DNA of 64,000 nucleotides from Candidatus Saccharicenans subterraneus (GCA_003426165.1 QUAH01000001.1:310001-374000); one strand, 5' to 3'; shown: positions 8,566-17,997, counted from the stretch's first letter. The notes: generated from the sequence alone by a model not told the origin. Program-made: numbers and translations.

Positions 8566-10227
8566 ATGATAGCTCTTCAGGGCAAGGGATTTGACGTCAT
8601 CCTGGTCAGCGGGGACCCCTATGCCGACCATCCCCTGTCTCCGGTCGGGGTAATTGCCAGGGTGCTGGAGGCTAAAGGGTATAAAGTCGGGATCATCGAG
8701 AAGCCCGACTGGACTTCGGACCATGATTTTCTGAAACTCGGCCGGCCGCGGCTCTTCTTCGGGGTGACCTCCGGCTCCATAGATAGCTGCCTGGCCAATT
8801 ACACCCCGCTTCTCCGTCGCCGGGAAAAAGATGAGCATGCCCCTTACAGTTCCGGCAAGCCAGACCGGGCGGTCGTAGTCTATTGCAACAGGATAAAAAA
8901 GTTATTTCCCGGTATGCCGATCGTAATAGGCGGAATTGAGGCTTCCCTGCGCCGCTTCGCCCATTACGATTACTGGGAAAACCGGGTGCGGCGCTCGATC
9001 CTCCTGGATAGCCGGGCCGATATCCTGGTTTACGGACCGGGTGAGCTCCAGGTCCTGGAGATTGCCGGGCGCCTGGATTCAGGGCAGGCCCTGGAAGGCA
9101 TTCATGGCACGGCCATCATCAGCCGCGAGCTCCCTCCCGGCTTTGAAGAGATCCCTTCTTATGAAGAAGTTTCCTCTGACCCGGAAAAGTTTATCCAGGC
9201 CCAGCGGGCCCTGGCCAATTACCGGAGCCTGGCCCAGAAGCATGCCAACCGCTACGTGCTCCAATATCCCATGCCGGAATATACCCCGGAAATCCTGGAC
9301 TGGATTTACGGGCTACCCTTTACCCGCCAGATACCAGCCGATTACCCCGAGCTGGAGATGGGTAAGTTCTCGGTGGTCACCCACCGGGGATGTGTCGGGC
9401 GCTGTTCATTCTGCTCTCTCTCGCTGCACCAGGGCGACCGGATCGTCTCTCGCAGCGAAGACTCCATCCTGGAAGAAATCAGGCGCTTAACCAGGCATCC
9501 TGATTTCAAGGGTTATATTGATGACCTAGGCGGGCCCACGGCCAACATGTACGGGATGGATTGCCAGCGCTGCCAGCGCGGCTTCTGCCTGACCTGTAAG
9601 AGGCTCGACCGCTCTCATCGCCGGCTGATTAACCTGCTGCGCCGGGCGCGGCAGATTCCCGGGGTAAAGAAAGTTTTTGTCCGCAGTGGAATCCGCTATG
9701 ACCTGGCCCTGGAAAGTCCGGAGTACGTGCGCGAGCTCACGGAACACCATGTTTCCGGACTGCTGAAAATCGCCCCGGAACATGTCTCGCCCGCGGTCCT
9801 TCGCCTGATGAATAAATCCGAGGTGCCGGTTGAAAAATTCCGACAGCTTTTCCTGAAATTAACCGGAGAACGCAGGCAACATCTTAAGTATTACTTCATG
9901 GTGGCCCATCCTGGAACCACGATGAAAGAAGCCCGGGAGCTGGCGGCTTACATCAAAAAGCTTTCAGCCCAGGGCGAAAAGCCCGTGGAGGGGGTGCAGA
10001 TTTTCACCCCCACGCCCATGACCCGATCCACCTGCATGTATTACACCGGGAAAGACCCGGAAACCGGCCAGCCTGTCCATGTCCCGCGCACCTTCGAGGA
10101 AAAGAAGGCCCAGAAGCGCCTCATCCAGGAGTATCTGAGCCAGGTTGCCGGCGACTCGGAAAGGTTTAAGGGCCGGCCGGGGGTCAGAGCTCGTCGGAAA
10201 CAATCAGGTGGCCGCCGCGGCGGGTGA
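8566..10227 (+). CDS. ygiQ: YgiQ-family radical SAM protein (UPF0313)
   Basis: A 553-aa radical SAM enzyme. The N-terminus (FDVILVSGDPYADHP...VGVIARVLEAKGYKVG) is a B12-binding-like Rossmann region, then comes the cluster motif CVGRCSFCSL (Cx3Cx2C, about residue 275) followed by the YgiQ-specific QRCQRGFCLTCKR cysteines and KIAPEHVS. The whole length agrees with the family, whose biochemical reaction is not established. It is monocistronic: a terminator lies just before it and it converges on pncA, overlapping it by 44 bases in a basic, low-complexity C-terminal tail. Cytoplasmic. Confidence 0.93.
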   Translation: MIALQGKGFDVILVSGDPYADHPLSPVGVIARVLEAKGYKVGIIEKPDWTSDHDFLKLGRPRLFFGVTSGSIDSCLANYTPLLRRREKDEHAPYSSGKPDRAVVVYCNRIKKLFPGMPIVIGGIEASLRRFAHYDYWENRVRRSILLDSRADILVYGPGELQVLEIAGRLDSGQALEGIHGTAIISRELPPGFEEIPSYEEVSSDPEKFIQAQRALANYRSLAQKHANRYVLQYPMPEYTPEILDWIYGLPFTRQIPADYPELEMGKFSVVTHRGCVGRCSFCSLSLHQGDRIVSRSEDSILEEIRRLTRHPDFKGYIDDLGGPTANMYGMDCQRCQRGFCLTCKRLDRSHRRLINLLRRARQIPGVKKVFVRSGIRYDLALESPEYVRELTEHHVSGLLKIAPEHVSPAVLRLMNKSEVPVEKFRQLFLKLTGERRQHLKYYFMVAHPGTTMKEARELAAYIKKLSAQGEKPVEGVQIFTPTPMTRSTCMYYTGKDPETGQPVHVPRTFEEKKAQKRLIQEYLSQVAGDSERFKGRPGVRARRKQSGGRRGG

Positions 10228-10795
10228 CCTGTTCCCGGGCTTCCCTGAATCCCTCGTGGCTGAGGGCCCGGGTGACATCTTCGAGGTAATAGGTTTCAAA
10301 ACCCAGGTCGATGGCATCGAGCGCCGTGTACAGCACGCAGAATTCGGCGGCCAGTCCGCAGACATAGACCTGTTTTACTCCGCGCCCCTTCAGGTAGTCT
10401 CCGAGCCCGGTTGATTTTTTCCGGCCGTTGTCGAAAAATCCGGAATAACTGTCTATCTCCGGGTCGGTGCCCTTCCTGAAAATGGCTTCCACCCGGCGCT
10501 CGTCGAAACCCTTAACGAACATGGCCCCTTTATCTCCCTGCACACAGTGGTCGGGCCATAGAACCTGTTCCATGCCTCCCAGCATAATAGTATCGAAGAC
10601 ATTCTTCCCGGGATGGTTGGAAGCAAAGCTCATGTGGTTCTTGGGATGCCAGTCCTGGGTGGCCACCACCATGTCAAACTTCTCCTGGATTCGGTTGACA
10701 ATCGGGATGATTTCGTTTCCGCGTGGCACGGCCAGGCTGCCGCCCGGGACAAAGTCGTTCTGAAGGTCAACCACGATTAAGGCTTTCATGGTCAT
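10184..10795 (-). CDS. pncA: Nicotinamidase
   Basis: Hydrolyses nicotinamide to nicotinate in NAD salvage; 203 aa, cytoplasmic. The catalytic triad is visible: Asp10 (ALIVVDLQNDF), the Lys of FRKGTDPEIDSYSGF, and the Cys of GLAAEFCVLYTALDA. The metal-site motif QDWHPKNH is present. The ATG overlaps the pncB stop (ATGA), so nicotinamidase and nicotinate phosphoribosyltransferase are made together and carry out consecutive steps. The 3' end overlaps ygiQ on the other strand. Confidence 0.95.
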   Translation of the reverse strand: MTMKALIVVDLQNDFVPGGSLAVPRGNEIIPIVNRIQEKFDMVVATQDWHPKNHMSFASNHPGKNVFDTIMLGGMEQVLWPDHCVQGDKGAMFVKGFDERRVEAIFRKGTDPEIDSYSGFFDNGRKKSTGLGDYLKGRGVKQVYVCGLAAEFCVLYTALDAIDLGFETYYLEDVTRALSHEGFREAREQVTRRGGHLIVSDEL

Positions 10796-12225
10796 CCCCC
10801 TTCAAATTTTTTCCTGTAACTCTCCATGAGCTCATTTCTCAGGCTAAGAAGCCTCTGGCTCAGTCCGACCTTATAGACATGAGGATATTCAAACCGCTTA
10901 TGTTCTGGTGGCAGTTGCATCAATCTCTGGCGGGCGTAGGCAGCGATTTCCTCGACCTCTTCACCGGGCTTCAATCTCCGCCCGGCGGCCATGACCTTCT
11001 CCAGCAGCGGTTCATCCTGGTAAGACCTCAGGTCGAGCGACTTCCCCGGTTCCACCGGGTGGAACATTCTTTCCGGCAGGGGTTCATCAGCCAGCTGGAT
11101 GGCATCGGCCATGAAAAACCCCTGGCTGTCCCGGAAACGGGACACCTGCTTGCGGCCGGGCAACGTGGTCTTGGTCAGGTTGTCGGAGAGTTTCATGCGC
11201 GGCTGACCGTCAAAGACTGCCAGCTTGTAGACCCCGTCCAGGGCCGCATCCGGTACCCCGGTTACCAGCTTGGTGCCCACCCCGAAAATATCAATCGGGG
11301 CGCCCTGCTCAATCAGGCTTCGTATGACGTGCTCATCAAGCAGGTTGGAGGCCACGATCTTAGCCTCTTTCAGCCCGGCAGCATCCAGCATGGCCCGGGC
11401 CTTCTTGGAAAGGTAGGCCAGGTCACCGCTGTCCAGGCGGATGCCCTTGAGTTTGAGTCCCTTCCTGGCCATTTCCAGGCCGGCCCGGACGGCGTTGGGT
11501 ACGCCGCTGCCGAGGGTGTCGTAGGTGTCAACCAGCAGGACCGCGCGTTCCGGGTTGGCCTCCACGAACTTCATGAAGGCCTGGAATTCATCGCCATGAC
11601 TTTCTATGAAGGAATGAGCCATGGTCCCGGCCGGCTCCAGGCCGAATAGCCTAGCCGCTTCAACGTTTGAAGTGCTGTCAAAGCCGCCGATGACCGCGGC
11701 CCGCGAGGCCAGCAGGCCGCCCTGGGCCGGCGCCCTCCTCAACCCGAAGTCGCTCAGCACCCGGTGTCCGGCAGCCTGCCTCATCCGGGAAGCCTTGGTA
11801 GCGATAAGGCTCTGGTAGTTGACCAGGTTAAGAAGAAGCGTTTCGACCAGCTGGGCTTCGAACAGCCGGCCCTCAACCCGGATGATGGGTTCCAGCGGGA
11901 AGACCACCTCGCCCTCTTTCATTGAATAAACATCGCCTTCAAAACGGAAACTCTTCAGGTACTCCAGGTAATCGGGATGGAACCCGAGCTGCCGCAAGTA
12001 CTCCAAATCTTCTGCCTCAAACCGCAGGCTTTCCAGGGCCTGGAGCAACGGGTCCAGCCCGGCGAAAATAACATAGCCTCCGCTGAATGGTATGGTGCGG
12101 AAAAAGTAGTCAAAGACGGCTGGCTTTTCAGATGTACCATCCAGGAAATAGGCCTGCCCCATGGCAATCTGGTAGAGGTCGGTATAAAGAGGTGAGAATT
12201 CAAACAGGCCATCTCTTGCTGTCAT
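10792..12225 (-). CDS. pncB: Nicotinate phosphoribosyltransferase
   Basis: Converts nicotinate and PRPP to nicotinate mononucleotide (Preiss-Handler pathway). The 477-aa sequence shows the family blocks TDLYQIAMGQAYF near the N-terminus, LLNLVNYQSLIATKASRMR, the catalytic-His region DFGLRRA, GGFDSTSNVEAARLFG, GTMAHSFIESHGDE, and the C-terminal phosphate-binding IRLDSGDLAYLSKKAR and GVGTKLVTG. First gene of the pncBA operon, which explains how the product of PncA is used. A promoter lies in the 196-base divergent gap to the next gene but I could not place it. Confidence 0.95.
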   Translation of the reverse strand: MTARDGLFEFSPLYTDLYQIAMGQAYFLDGTSEKPAVFDYFFRTIPFSGGYVIFAGLDPLLQALESLRFEAEDLEYLRQLGFHPDYLEYLKSFRFEGDVYSMKEGEVVFPLEPIIRVEGRLFEAQLVETLLLNLVNYQSLIATKASRMRQAAGHRVLSDFGLRRAPAQGGLLASRAAVIGGFDSTSNVEAARLFGLEPAGTMAHSFIESHGDEFQAFMKFVEANPERAVLLVDTYDTLGSGVPNAVRAGLEMARKGLKLKGIRLDSGDLAYLSKKARAMLDAAGLKEAKIVASNLLDEHVIRSLIEQGAPIDIFGVGTKLVTGVPDAALDGVYKLAVFDGQPRMKLSDNLTKTTLPGRKQVSRFRDSQGFFMADAIQLADEPLPERMFHPVEPGKSLDLRSYQDEPLLEKVMAAGRRLKPGEEVEEIAAYARQRLMQLPPEHKRFEYPHVYKVGLSQRLLSLRNELMESYRKKFEGG

Positions 12226-12365
12226 CTTATCTTATATTATATGCCAGCCGGCCCGGCAGACCAAGTTGAGCCTGGGAAGTATCCCGAGGTTTTGCCTGTT
12301 GGCCGGCAACGGGTGGTCCCGGGTGGGGAAAATGGCCGGTAAAGATTTTTTGCCTTCATTTCTGG

Positions 12366-12394
12366 TTGACAAACCTGACCTTATTGTTTAATTT
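12366..12394 (+). promoter_or_regulatory. Sigma70-type promoter
   Basis: TTGACA (12366-12371), 17-base spacer, TAATTT (12389-12394), 27 bases before the histidine phosphatase ATG. The start of transcription would leave a very short leader. Confidence 0.55.
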
Positions 12395-12421
12395 AACAAA
12401 AACTGACCTTTTAAGGATACA

Positions 12422-13036
12422 ATGACCAGGATAATCCTCGTCAGGCACGGAGAGACCGAGTGGAACCGGGTGGAAAGATTCAGGGGCAGCGCCGACATTC
12501 CCCTGAATGAAACTGGCCTGAAGCAGGCTGAACTGCTGGCCCGGCGCCTGGCCGCTTCCTGGAAACCCAAAGCCGTCTATTCCAGTCCCCTGTCCAGGTC
12601 GGTCAGGACCGGAGAGGCCATAGCGGCCAGGTTTAACCTGAATGTCCGGATTCATCCCGGATTGTCTGACATCGATTACGGCCAGTGGCAGGGCTTAACC
12701 CCGGAGGAAGTCCGGGCCCGCTGGCCAGAACTCTACCAGCGCTGGCTGTCCGATCCTTCAGGTCTTCATTTTCCCGGCGGGGAATCCCTGGATGAACGTC
12801 AGCGGATCGGGGTGGCCGCGATTGGAGAAATTGTTGCCACCCACCCCGGCGAAACCGTGGTGGCCGTCGGCCACACGGTCATCAACCGCCTGATAATCAT
12901 GGGACTTCTGGGCCTGGACGGGAGCTATTTCTGGCGGTTGCGGCAGGATAACTGCGCCCTGAACGTGTTTGAATACCGCGATGGCCGGTTCGTGGCCGTG
13001 ACCCTGAACGAAACTGGCCATCTTTTGAATTATTAA
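12422..13036 (+). CDS. Histidine phosphatase family protein (phosphoglycerate mutase/CobC-like)
   Basis: A 204-aa branch-1 histidine phosphatase. The catalytic RHG motif is LVRHGETEWN with His9 as phospho-acceptor; the second histidine is in VVAVGHTVINR, and SPLSRSVRTGEAIA is the usual substrate loop. Length and blocks fit alpha-ribazole phosphatase (CobC) or a broad-specificity sugar-phosphate phosphatase; no cobalamin gene is nearby, so the substrate stays open. Cytoplasmic. A PrsW-like gene follows after 20 bases and is probably cotranscribed. Confidence 0.88.
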   Translation: MTRIILVRHGETEWNRVERFRGSADIPLNETGLKQAELLARRLAASWKPKAVYSSPLSRSVRTGEAIAARFNLNVRIHPGLSDIDYGQWQGLTPEEVRARWPELYQRWLSDPSGLHFPGGESLDERQRIGVAAIGEIVATHPGETVVAVGHTVINRLIIMGLLGLDGSYFWRLRQDNCALNVFEYRDGRFVAVTLNETGHLLNY

Positions 13037-13056
13037 GGCAATGGATTAATAGGGCA

Positions 13057-13746
13057 ATGGAAGGTGTAATTTTCTGGAAAATCCTGGCCAGCATCATCGG
13101 CCCGGCCATTTTCTGGATTGGTTATTTTTACTACAAGGACCGCCGCCAGCCTGAGCCGTTAATCAACCTGCTGGAAGCCTTCCTGATGGGGGTACTGGCC
13201 GGTTTTGCCTGTTTCCTGACTTACCGGCAGTTGCCCATGCTCGGCCTGCCCCAGGGGTTTAACCTGGTGGTGGCCCGGGGCCAGGCCCGGGAGATTTTCA
13301 TGTATTCGCTGGGCGTGGTTGGCCCCCTCGAAGAACTTTTCAAATTCCTGCCCTTTGCCCTGTTCATACTCAGGTGGAGAGACCTGGACGAACCTGCCGA
13401 CGGCGTGGTTTACGCTTCCTCGGTGGCCATCGGCTTTGCCAGCTTTGAGAATCTGGGCTATCTGCCGATGATGACCGGTGTCGCTTTCTTCGGCCGGGCC
13501 GTGGCCTCACCCCTGACCCATGCCCTTTTCTCTTCCATCTGGGGATACTTTGTGGCCCGGGCTAAGATGAAGGGAAAATCGGTGTTCCTGGCCGCCTTGA
13601 TCAGCCTTCCCCTGTCAGCCGTTTTTCACGGGCTTTTCAATGTCCTGACGGTTTCTAATTACCTCCGCGTTTATTCAGCTATCCTGGTCCTCCTGCTTTG
13701 GTTGCTGCTCATTTATCTTCTGGAGAGGCATAAGAAGACTGCTTAA
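13057..13746 (+). CDS. PrsW-like intramembrane metalloprotease
   Basis: A 229-aa polytopic membrane protein of the PrsW/CAAX-protease-related family. Motifs for the metal site are visible: EELFK (GPLEELFKFLPFALF), FASFENLGY, THALFSSIWGY and HGLFNVL, spread over seven or so hydrophobic segments. PrsW of Bacillus cleaves the anti-sigma factor RsiW; an anti-sigma gene lies 6 kb upstream, but no link is shown by the sequence. Starts with ATG 20 bases after the histidine phosphatase. Confidence 0.85.
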   Translation: MEGVIFWKILASIIGPAIFWIGYFYYKDRRQPEPLINLLEAFLMGVLAGFACFLTYRQLPMLGLPQGFNLVVARGQAREIFMYSLGVVGPLEELFKFLPFALFILRWRDLDEPADGVVYASSVAIGFASFENLGYLPMMTGVAFFGRAVASPLTHALFSSIWGYFVARAKMKGKSVFLAALISLPLSAVFHGLFNVLTVSNYLRVYSAILVLLLWLLLIYLLERHKKTA

Positions 13747-13795
13747 TTTTTCAGGCTTTCGGAGGCTCGATTCTCGCCTCTGGCTTAATCAGACT

Positions 13796-15226
13796 TTATT
13801 CTTCCCTCAGCACGATAACTTCCACCCGCCGGTTCTTGGCCCGGTTGGCCTCGGTGTCGTTGGGAGCTACCGGCTTGCTCGAGCCGAATCCCTGGTACTT
13901 CATCCGGTCAGGGGAAACACCCTGGCCCATCAGGAACTCGTAGACGGTCCGGGCCCGGTCGGTGGACAGGCGCAGGTTAAGTTCTTCCGAGCCGGTGGAG
14001 TCGGTGTGGCCTTCGATGCTCAGTTTCATGTCCTGGAAGACCATCAGGATGCCGGCCAGCTTGGCCAGCTTTAGCTGCGATTCGGGTTTCAACGTGGCCT
14101 TGTTGACATCGAACAAAACCCCGGCCAGGTTGACCATCAGGCCCCGGGCGGTCTCGGTGGTCTCAGCCACAGAGGACAGGGCCCCCTTGAGCTTTGAGGC
14201 CAGCTCGTCCCGCTCCTTCTTGATGGCCTCCCGCTCGGCCGCCAGCCGCTCTGTTTCCAGGGCCAGGCGGTCTCTTTCCTCGGCCAGTTCCCGCATCTGA
14301 CGGGCCAGGTCGGCCATTTCCTTGTCCAGGGCGGCCCGCTCCTGCTTGATTTCTTCGAGCTGTACAGCCAGCTTTTCAGCTTCGGATTCGGCCTGGGCCG
14401 CCCTTTTCTCCAGGGCTGCTTTTTCAGCCTGGCGGCGGGCCTCTTCTTCGGCCGCGGCTTTTTCCTCCAGGTACTTCACCGTGTCCTTTATAGCCCGGGT
14501 GGCGTGCTGGACGGCAATCCGGGCAGTCTCGGCCATGTTCTTCTTGTCGCGGGTCAGGGTGCGGGCTCTCTCCAGGGCCTTTTTGGCCTCCTCCATGGCC
14601 TTGGGATTATGTTCGGCGGCATTGATCTTGTTGGCGTACTCAATGGTCTTTTCGGCCTGGAACAGGGTTACCGGCAGGTCGGTGCTGTACTGGAGCATGG
14701 CAATGCTGTCCAGGGCCGGGGTGGCTTCGCTGGAAAAGTCCTTGAAGGCGAAGGGAACTATCTGGACATTTTTCTCCCGGGTCTCGCCGTTGTAATATAG
14801 AACAATTTCTGAGGGCTTGCTGACCACGCTGTAAGGCTCCGCTGTGATCATCAGGGCCAGGATTTTTCCCGGAGCATAAAATTTCTGTGAGCCGGAAGCC
14901 TCCCGGCGGTCGACGAATATTTCCCCCAGGTTCTCGCAGGCTCCGGCCGGGTTGACCGACCAGACAACATAGGTGGTGATATTGCCGGCAAAAAGGATAG
15001 CCGGTTCCAGCTTCTCGAAGCTCAGGTCGACGGTGGTCACGCCCTTGGAAAATGATAGCTCGGCCGACAGGCTGGACCGGGAAGGGGCCCGGGGAGTCTT
15101 GTTGAAGGTTATCTGGACGTTTTTGCCCTCGGTCAGGGTCAGGGCTTTCAGCTGAATTTCGGCCAGGGCCGGTGCGGCCGCGACCAGCAAGACCGCCAGA
15201 ATTACCAGAATCTTGATGTTTTTCAT
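13796..15226 (-). CDS. OmpA-family peptidoglycan-binding outer-membrane protein with coiled coil
   Basis: A 476-aa exported protein. A signal peptide (MKNIKILVILAVLLVAAAPALA) leads a beta-rich N-terminal domain (to about 180), a long alanine/glutamate-rich coiled coil (about 190-330; repeated EE-A-A-E heptads), and a C-terminal OmpA domain (about 350-475: IEGHTDSTGSEELNLRLSTDRA, KNRRVEV) that binds diaminopimelate of peptidoglycan. ATG 15226 is used because GGGAGG stands 7-8 bases before it; an upstream ATG at 15244 lacks a site. The domain order suggests a spacer that tethers the outer membrane to the wall. Confidence 0.9.
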   Translation of the reverse strand: MKNIKILVILAVLLVAAAPALAEIQLKALTLTEGKNVQITFNKTPRAPSRSSLSAELSFSKGVTTVDLSFEKLEPAILFAGNITTYVVWSVNPAGACENLGEIFVDRREASGSQKFYAPGKILALMITAEPYSVVSKPSEIVLYYNGETREKNVQIVPFAFKDFSSEATPALDSIAMLQYSTDLPVTLFQAEKTIEYANKINAAEHNPKAMEEAKKALERARTLTRDKKNMAETARIAVQHATRAIKDTVKYLEEKAAAEEEARRQAEKAALEKRAAQAESEAEKLAVQLEEIKQERAALDKEMADLARQMRELAEERDRLALETERLAAEREAIKKERDELASKLKGALSSVAETTETARGLMVNLAGVLFDVNKATLKPESQLKLAKLAGILMVFQDMKLSIEGHTDSTGSEELNLRLSTDRARTVYEFLMGQGVSPDRMKYQGFGSSKPVAPNDTEANRAKNRRVEVIVLREE

Positions 15227-15736
15227 TACCTGCCTCCCCGTCAAGTTTTCTGTTAACGATTTTAACGCACAAGCTAAATCATAATCAACGGTCAGAATCT
15301 TTCATAACAGAATAAATGATGAAAACGAGCCCTTCTCCCGTCATAAACTCCGGTTGTGCTCTAAGGCCGGGGACTATCCGGGTAAGCAGGTCTTGCGGCG
15401 GAGTTGCCCGGAAGGTGGGTTGGAACTAAGCGCCCCGATCTGTGGGCTAAAGCGGTCGTGGTTGCAGGCGGGAGCACTTCTGGTTTGCTCTGAGGGCCAT
15501 GGCTCGGGTTCCATCCTTAACCCTATGGCGGCGGGGTGGCGGGTTTTCGTCGGCGGGTCAGGGGGAAACCGCATCGGAGCAGCCTAAAAAATAATCTCAA
15601 CCGGAGAGGGGGGATGGGGATAAAAAAATAACCCCGGCAATAATCCAGGGGGGTGTTGACAGTTTTTGAGACTACCTGTATAAACTATGGACAGAATTTG
15701 GTATAACTTCAGGCTGTGCTGAGAGAAGAGCTGAGA
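15227..15736. other. 510-bp divergent intergenic region with candidate structured RNA
   Basis: Between the OmpA gene and a beta-lactamase-fold gene, 15345-15488 is GC-rich and folds well on paper: GTGCTC (15355-15360) pairs with GAGCAC (15471-15476), with AAAC/GTTT outside, and inside it CCGGGTAA (about 15377) can pair with TTGCCCGG (about 15403). No credible ORF is present. It does not show motifs of RNase P, tmRNA, SRP RNA or cobalamin riboswitch. Function unknown. Confidence 0.35.
15656..15684 (+). promoter_or_regulatory. Sigma70-type promoter of the beta-lactamase-fold gene
   Basis: TTGACA (15656-15661), 17-base spacer, TATAAA (15679-15684), 52 bases upstream of the proposed ATG. One of the strongest matches in the window. 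Confidence 0.7.
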
Positions 15737-16684
15737 ATGCCGGGCGGTAAGAAAGAGTTAAAAAATTCGCCATTTGCCTCCTTTATCATTCTGGCCCTGC
15801 TCCTTTCTATCCCCTTAAAGGCCGGGGCTGCTGCAGCCACTGCGGCTGCCAGGCCTCTGACCGCCGAAGAAAAGTTATGGCTTTATAACCTTCGCCAGGA
15901 ACGCTGGGAGGCCAACTCCCGCCAGATTCTTCAGAGAATTTCCAGTTTTCGTGGAGAGACCGGCCTGGTGGTCAAGGACCTGCAGACCGGCTGGACTTTT
16001 CTCCACAATGACGAGGCCCGGTTTCCAGCGGCCAGCCTGATCAAGATCCCCATCATGGTGGCCTGTTTCAAGGCGGTTGAAGATGGGCGCCTGGACCTGG
16101 GTGAGAAGTATGTCCTCAGGCGCCAGGACCGGGTGGGCGGTTCCGGGCTGTTGCGCCGGATGCGTAACGGGCGGACTTTTACCTACGCCGAACTGATAGA
16201 TTACATGGTTACCCACAGCGATAATATCGCCACCAACGTCATCATCAAGCGACTGGGCTTTGATTACATCAGCGGGGTGTTTGAAGCCCTGGGACTTCAG
16301 GATACGGTCTTAAACCGCCTGATGATGGACTTCAGGGCCCGGGAGGACGGCCTGGAGAATTACACTTCGGCCCGGGAAATAACCGGCCTGCTGGAAATGA
16401 TTTACCACGGCCGCTGTTTGAACGCCAGCATCTCGGAAAAATGCCTCGATGTCTTGAAAAGGCAGAAAATTAACGACCGCCTGCCGCGCTTTCTTCCAAG
16501 GGAAGCTTTAGTGGCCCATAAGACCGGCCAGGAAAGGGAAGTCTGCCACGATGCCGGGATTGTTTTCAGCCCGCACGGCGATTACATCATCACCGTTTTG
16601 GTCAGAACCTGGAGCGGTCCCCTGACCACCAAGACTTTTATCGCCCGCCTCAGCTCCTACTTCTACCAGGTCTTCAAAACCTGA
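15737..16684 (+). CDS. Class A beta-lactamase-fold serine hydrolase, exported
   Basis: A 315-aa secreted penicillin-recognising hydrolase. After a signal peptide (FASFIILALLLSIPLKAGAAA) the three family motifs are in order: SxxK as SLIK (AASLIKIPIMVA), SDN as THSDNIATN, and KTG as AHKTGQ. The distal omega-loop Glu of true class A lactamases is not obvious (FRAREDGLENYTS lies at about the right distance), so it may be a lactamase or a cell-wall peptidase-like relative. An alternative GTG start lies at 15716. It has its own promoter and no operon partner. Confidence 0.85.
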   Translation: MPGGKKELKNSPFASFIILALLLSIPLKAGAAAATAAARPLTAEEKLWLYNLRQERWEANSRQILQRISSFRGETGLVVKDLQTGWTFLHNDEARFPAASLIKIPIMVACFKAVEDGRLDLGEKYVLRRQDRVGGSGLLRRMRNGRTFTYAELIDYMVTHSDNIATNVIIKRLGFDYISGVFEALGLQDTVLNRLMMDFRAREDGLENYTSAREITGLLEMIYHGRCLNASISEKCLDVLKRQKINDRLPRFLPREALVAHKTGQEREVCHDAGIVFSPHGDYIITVLVRTWSGPLTTKTFIARLSSYFYQVFKT

Positions 16685-16817
16685 GGGGGCTTTGTCCTTA
16701 TCCCATCCATTCTTAAGAGAATTTCCCGGCTGGAGTGCGAATTGCTCATTGGGGTGTCTGCCGGTGAGACCCGGAATTGCCTTTAATCAAAGCTGGTAAG
16801 GTTGATTTTTACCACAC

Positions 16818-17642
16818 TCACCGGGCTGGCATCCTGCCCAGGGGCATGATGATGAGCGGGGACTCGTCGGCCGGAAGGGACATTACCTTTTTCACCTCTT
16901 CATCGTTAAAAGCTCCGATGAGAACGGTGCCGATTCCCAGGGCCGTGGCCTGGAGGTAAATATTTTCGGCGATGCTCCCGGCTTCCATGTGAACATACCT
17001 TTCGGCCCTCTCCCCGTACTTGTAAGAAGTTCTCTCGTAAACGCCGGCCATCAGGATAACTGCCGGGGCCTTTTCCACCTGGGGTTGCTTGAGCGCTGCC
17101 AGGCAGAGTTCTTTTCTCTTGTCGGCTTCGGTCACCTTGCTCAGGGCGTGGTTTTTCGGAACGTACTTGTAGACGCCGCCGGGCAGGCCTTCCACCTTTC
17201 CGGCTAAAAGGTAGATTTCCATGGGATAGAGGGCTCCGGCCGAAGGAGCGGTGCGCAGTCCGCCCTGCCATTCGTACTTCGGGTTCCAGCGGGTTGGAGG
17301 CTCCTTGCGTTCCCGGGTAAAGCCCTGGGCTGCCCAGAGGATCTGCGAGATCTCGGCCAGGGTGAGGGGAACCTCCTGGTAGTCGCGAACGGATTGCCTG
17401 GCCTTGAGGGCTCTCTCCAGCGAAAACTGGCTGTCATAGCGCGGGGCCGGCAGTGGAATCAGCCCGGACTCCGGGCTGCCGGCGGCACAGTCCCGGCTGC
17501 CGGCAAATGAAGGGTTCAGGTCGCCGTAGCCGATAATCAGGGATACTATGAGCAGGCATAAGAAAGGAATAGTCCGGCCCCGGGAAGCAGCTTTCCCGTC
17601 GGCACCGATTTTGCCCGATAAATATTTCTGTTTCTCTGGCAT
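16818..17642 (-). CDS. SagB-type nitroreductase/dehydrogenase, membrane-anchored or exported
   Basis: FMN-dependent oxidoreductase of the SagB/nitroreductase family, 274 aa. A hydrophobic N-terminal segment (IPFLCLLIVSLIIGYGD) precedes the catalytic domain: RQSVRDYQEVPLTLAEISQILWAAQG (FMN phosphate site), APSAGALYPMEIYL, and ATALGIGTVLIGAFNDEEVKKV. SagB proteins oxidise azolines in peptide natural products, but no YcaO cyclase or precursor is near, so it is more likely one of the stand-alone SagB-like proteins of unknown substrate. ATG 17642 is preferred: GGAGGG lies 5 bases before it, overlapping the alternative ATG at 17654. Confidence 0.82.
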   Translation of the reverse strand: MPEKQKYLSGKIGADGKAASRGRTIPFLCLLIVSLIIGYGDLNPSFAGSRDCAAGSPESGLIPLPAPRYDSQFSLERALKARQSVRDYQEVPLTLAEISQILWAAQGFTRERKEPPTRWNPKYEWQGGLRTAPSAGALYPMEIYLLAGKVEGLPGGVYKYVPKNHALSKVTEADKRKELCLAALKQPQVEKAPAVILMAGVYERTSYKYGERAERYVHMEAGSIAENIYLQATALGIGTVLIGAFNDEEVKKVMSLPADESPLIIMPLGRMPAR

Positions 17643-17893
17643 TTTACCCTCCATTATTTTTTATTCAGGATAATAATATCCTTAACTTCGTCAAAAGAAA
17701 ACCCGGAGAATTGCCTCACTTAAAATTTACTTGAAAACGATTCATTGCCTCATGAAAAAATCTACGCGAAGTTTAGTTTTCCTCTGGCTGGTACGGGGGT
17801 AGATTTTGGGGTGAGATTTGCCAGGAGGCAAGGCTACGGGGTTAGAGATGCGAATTAATCGGGCGATCTTTGAGGAGCTGGCCCGCAGGTAAA

Positions 17894-17918
17894 GCCGGCA
17901 GGGCCTGGTCCTGCCGGC
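17894..17918. repeat. Perfect 9-bp hairpin in the SagB/arsR divergent gap
   Basis: GCCGGCAGG, a 7-base loop, then CCTGCCGGC. No T-run follows on either strand, so it is not a classic terminator. The rest of the 356-base gap (17643-17997) holds no convincing gene. Confidence 0.4.
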
Positions 17919-17997
17919 CCGGGCTCTTGCCACCCGGCCGCTTCCAGGAAGACCCCTCGGATTGGATACAATATCTTAACCGGAAAGAACCGTTGGC

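Noticed and set aside
10184-10227. ygiQ/pncA overlap as an assembly error
   Set aside because: Both reading frames end normally; a 44-base convergent overlap in a variable tail is acceptable.
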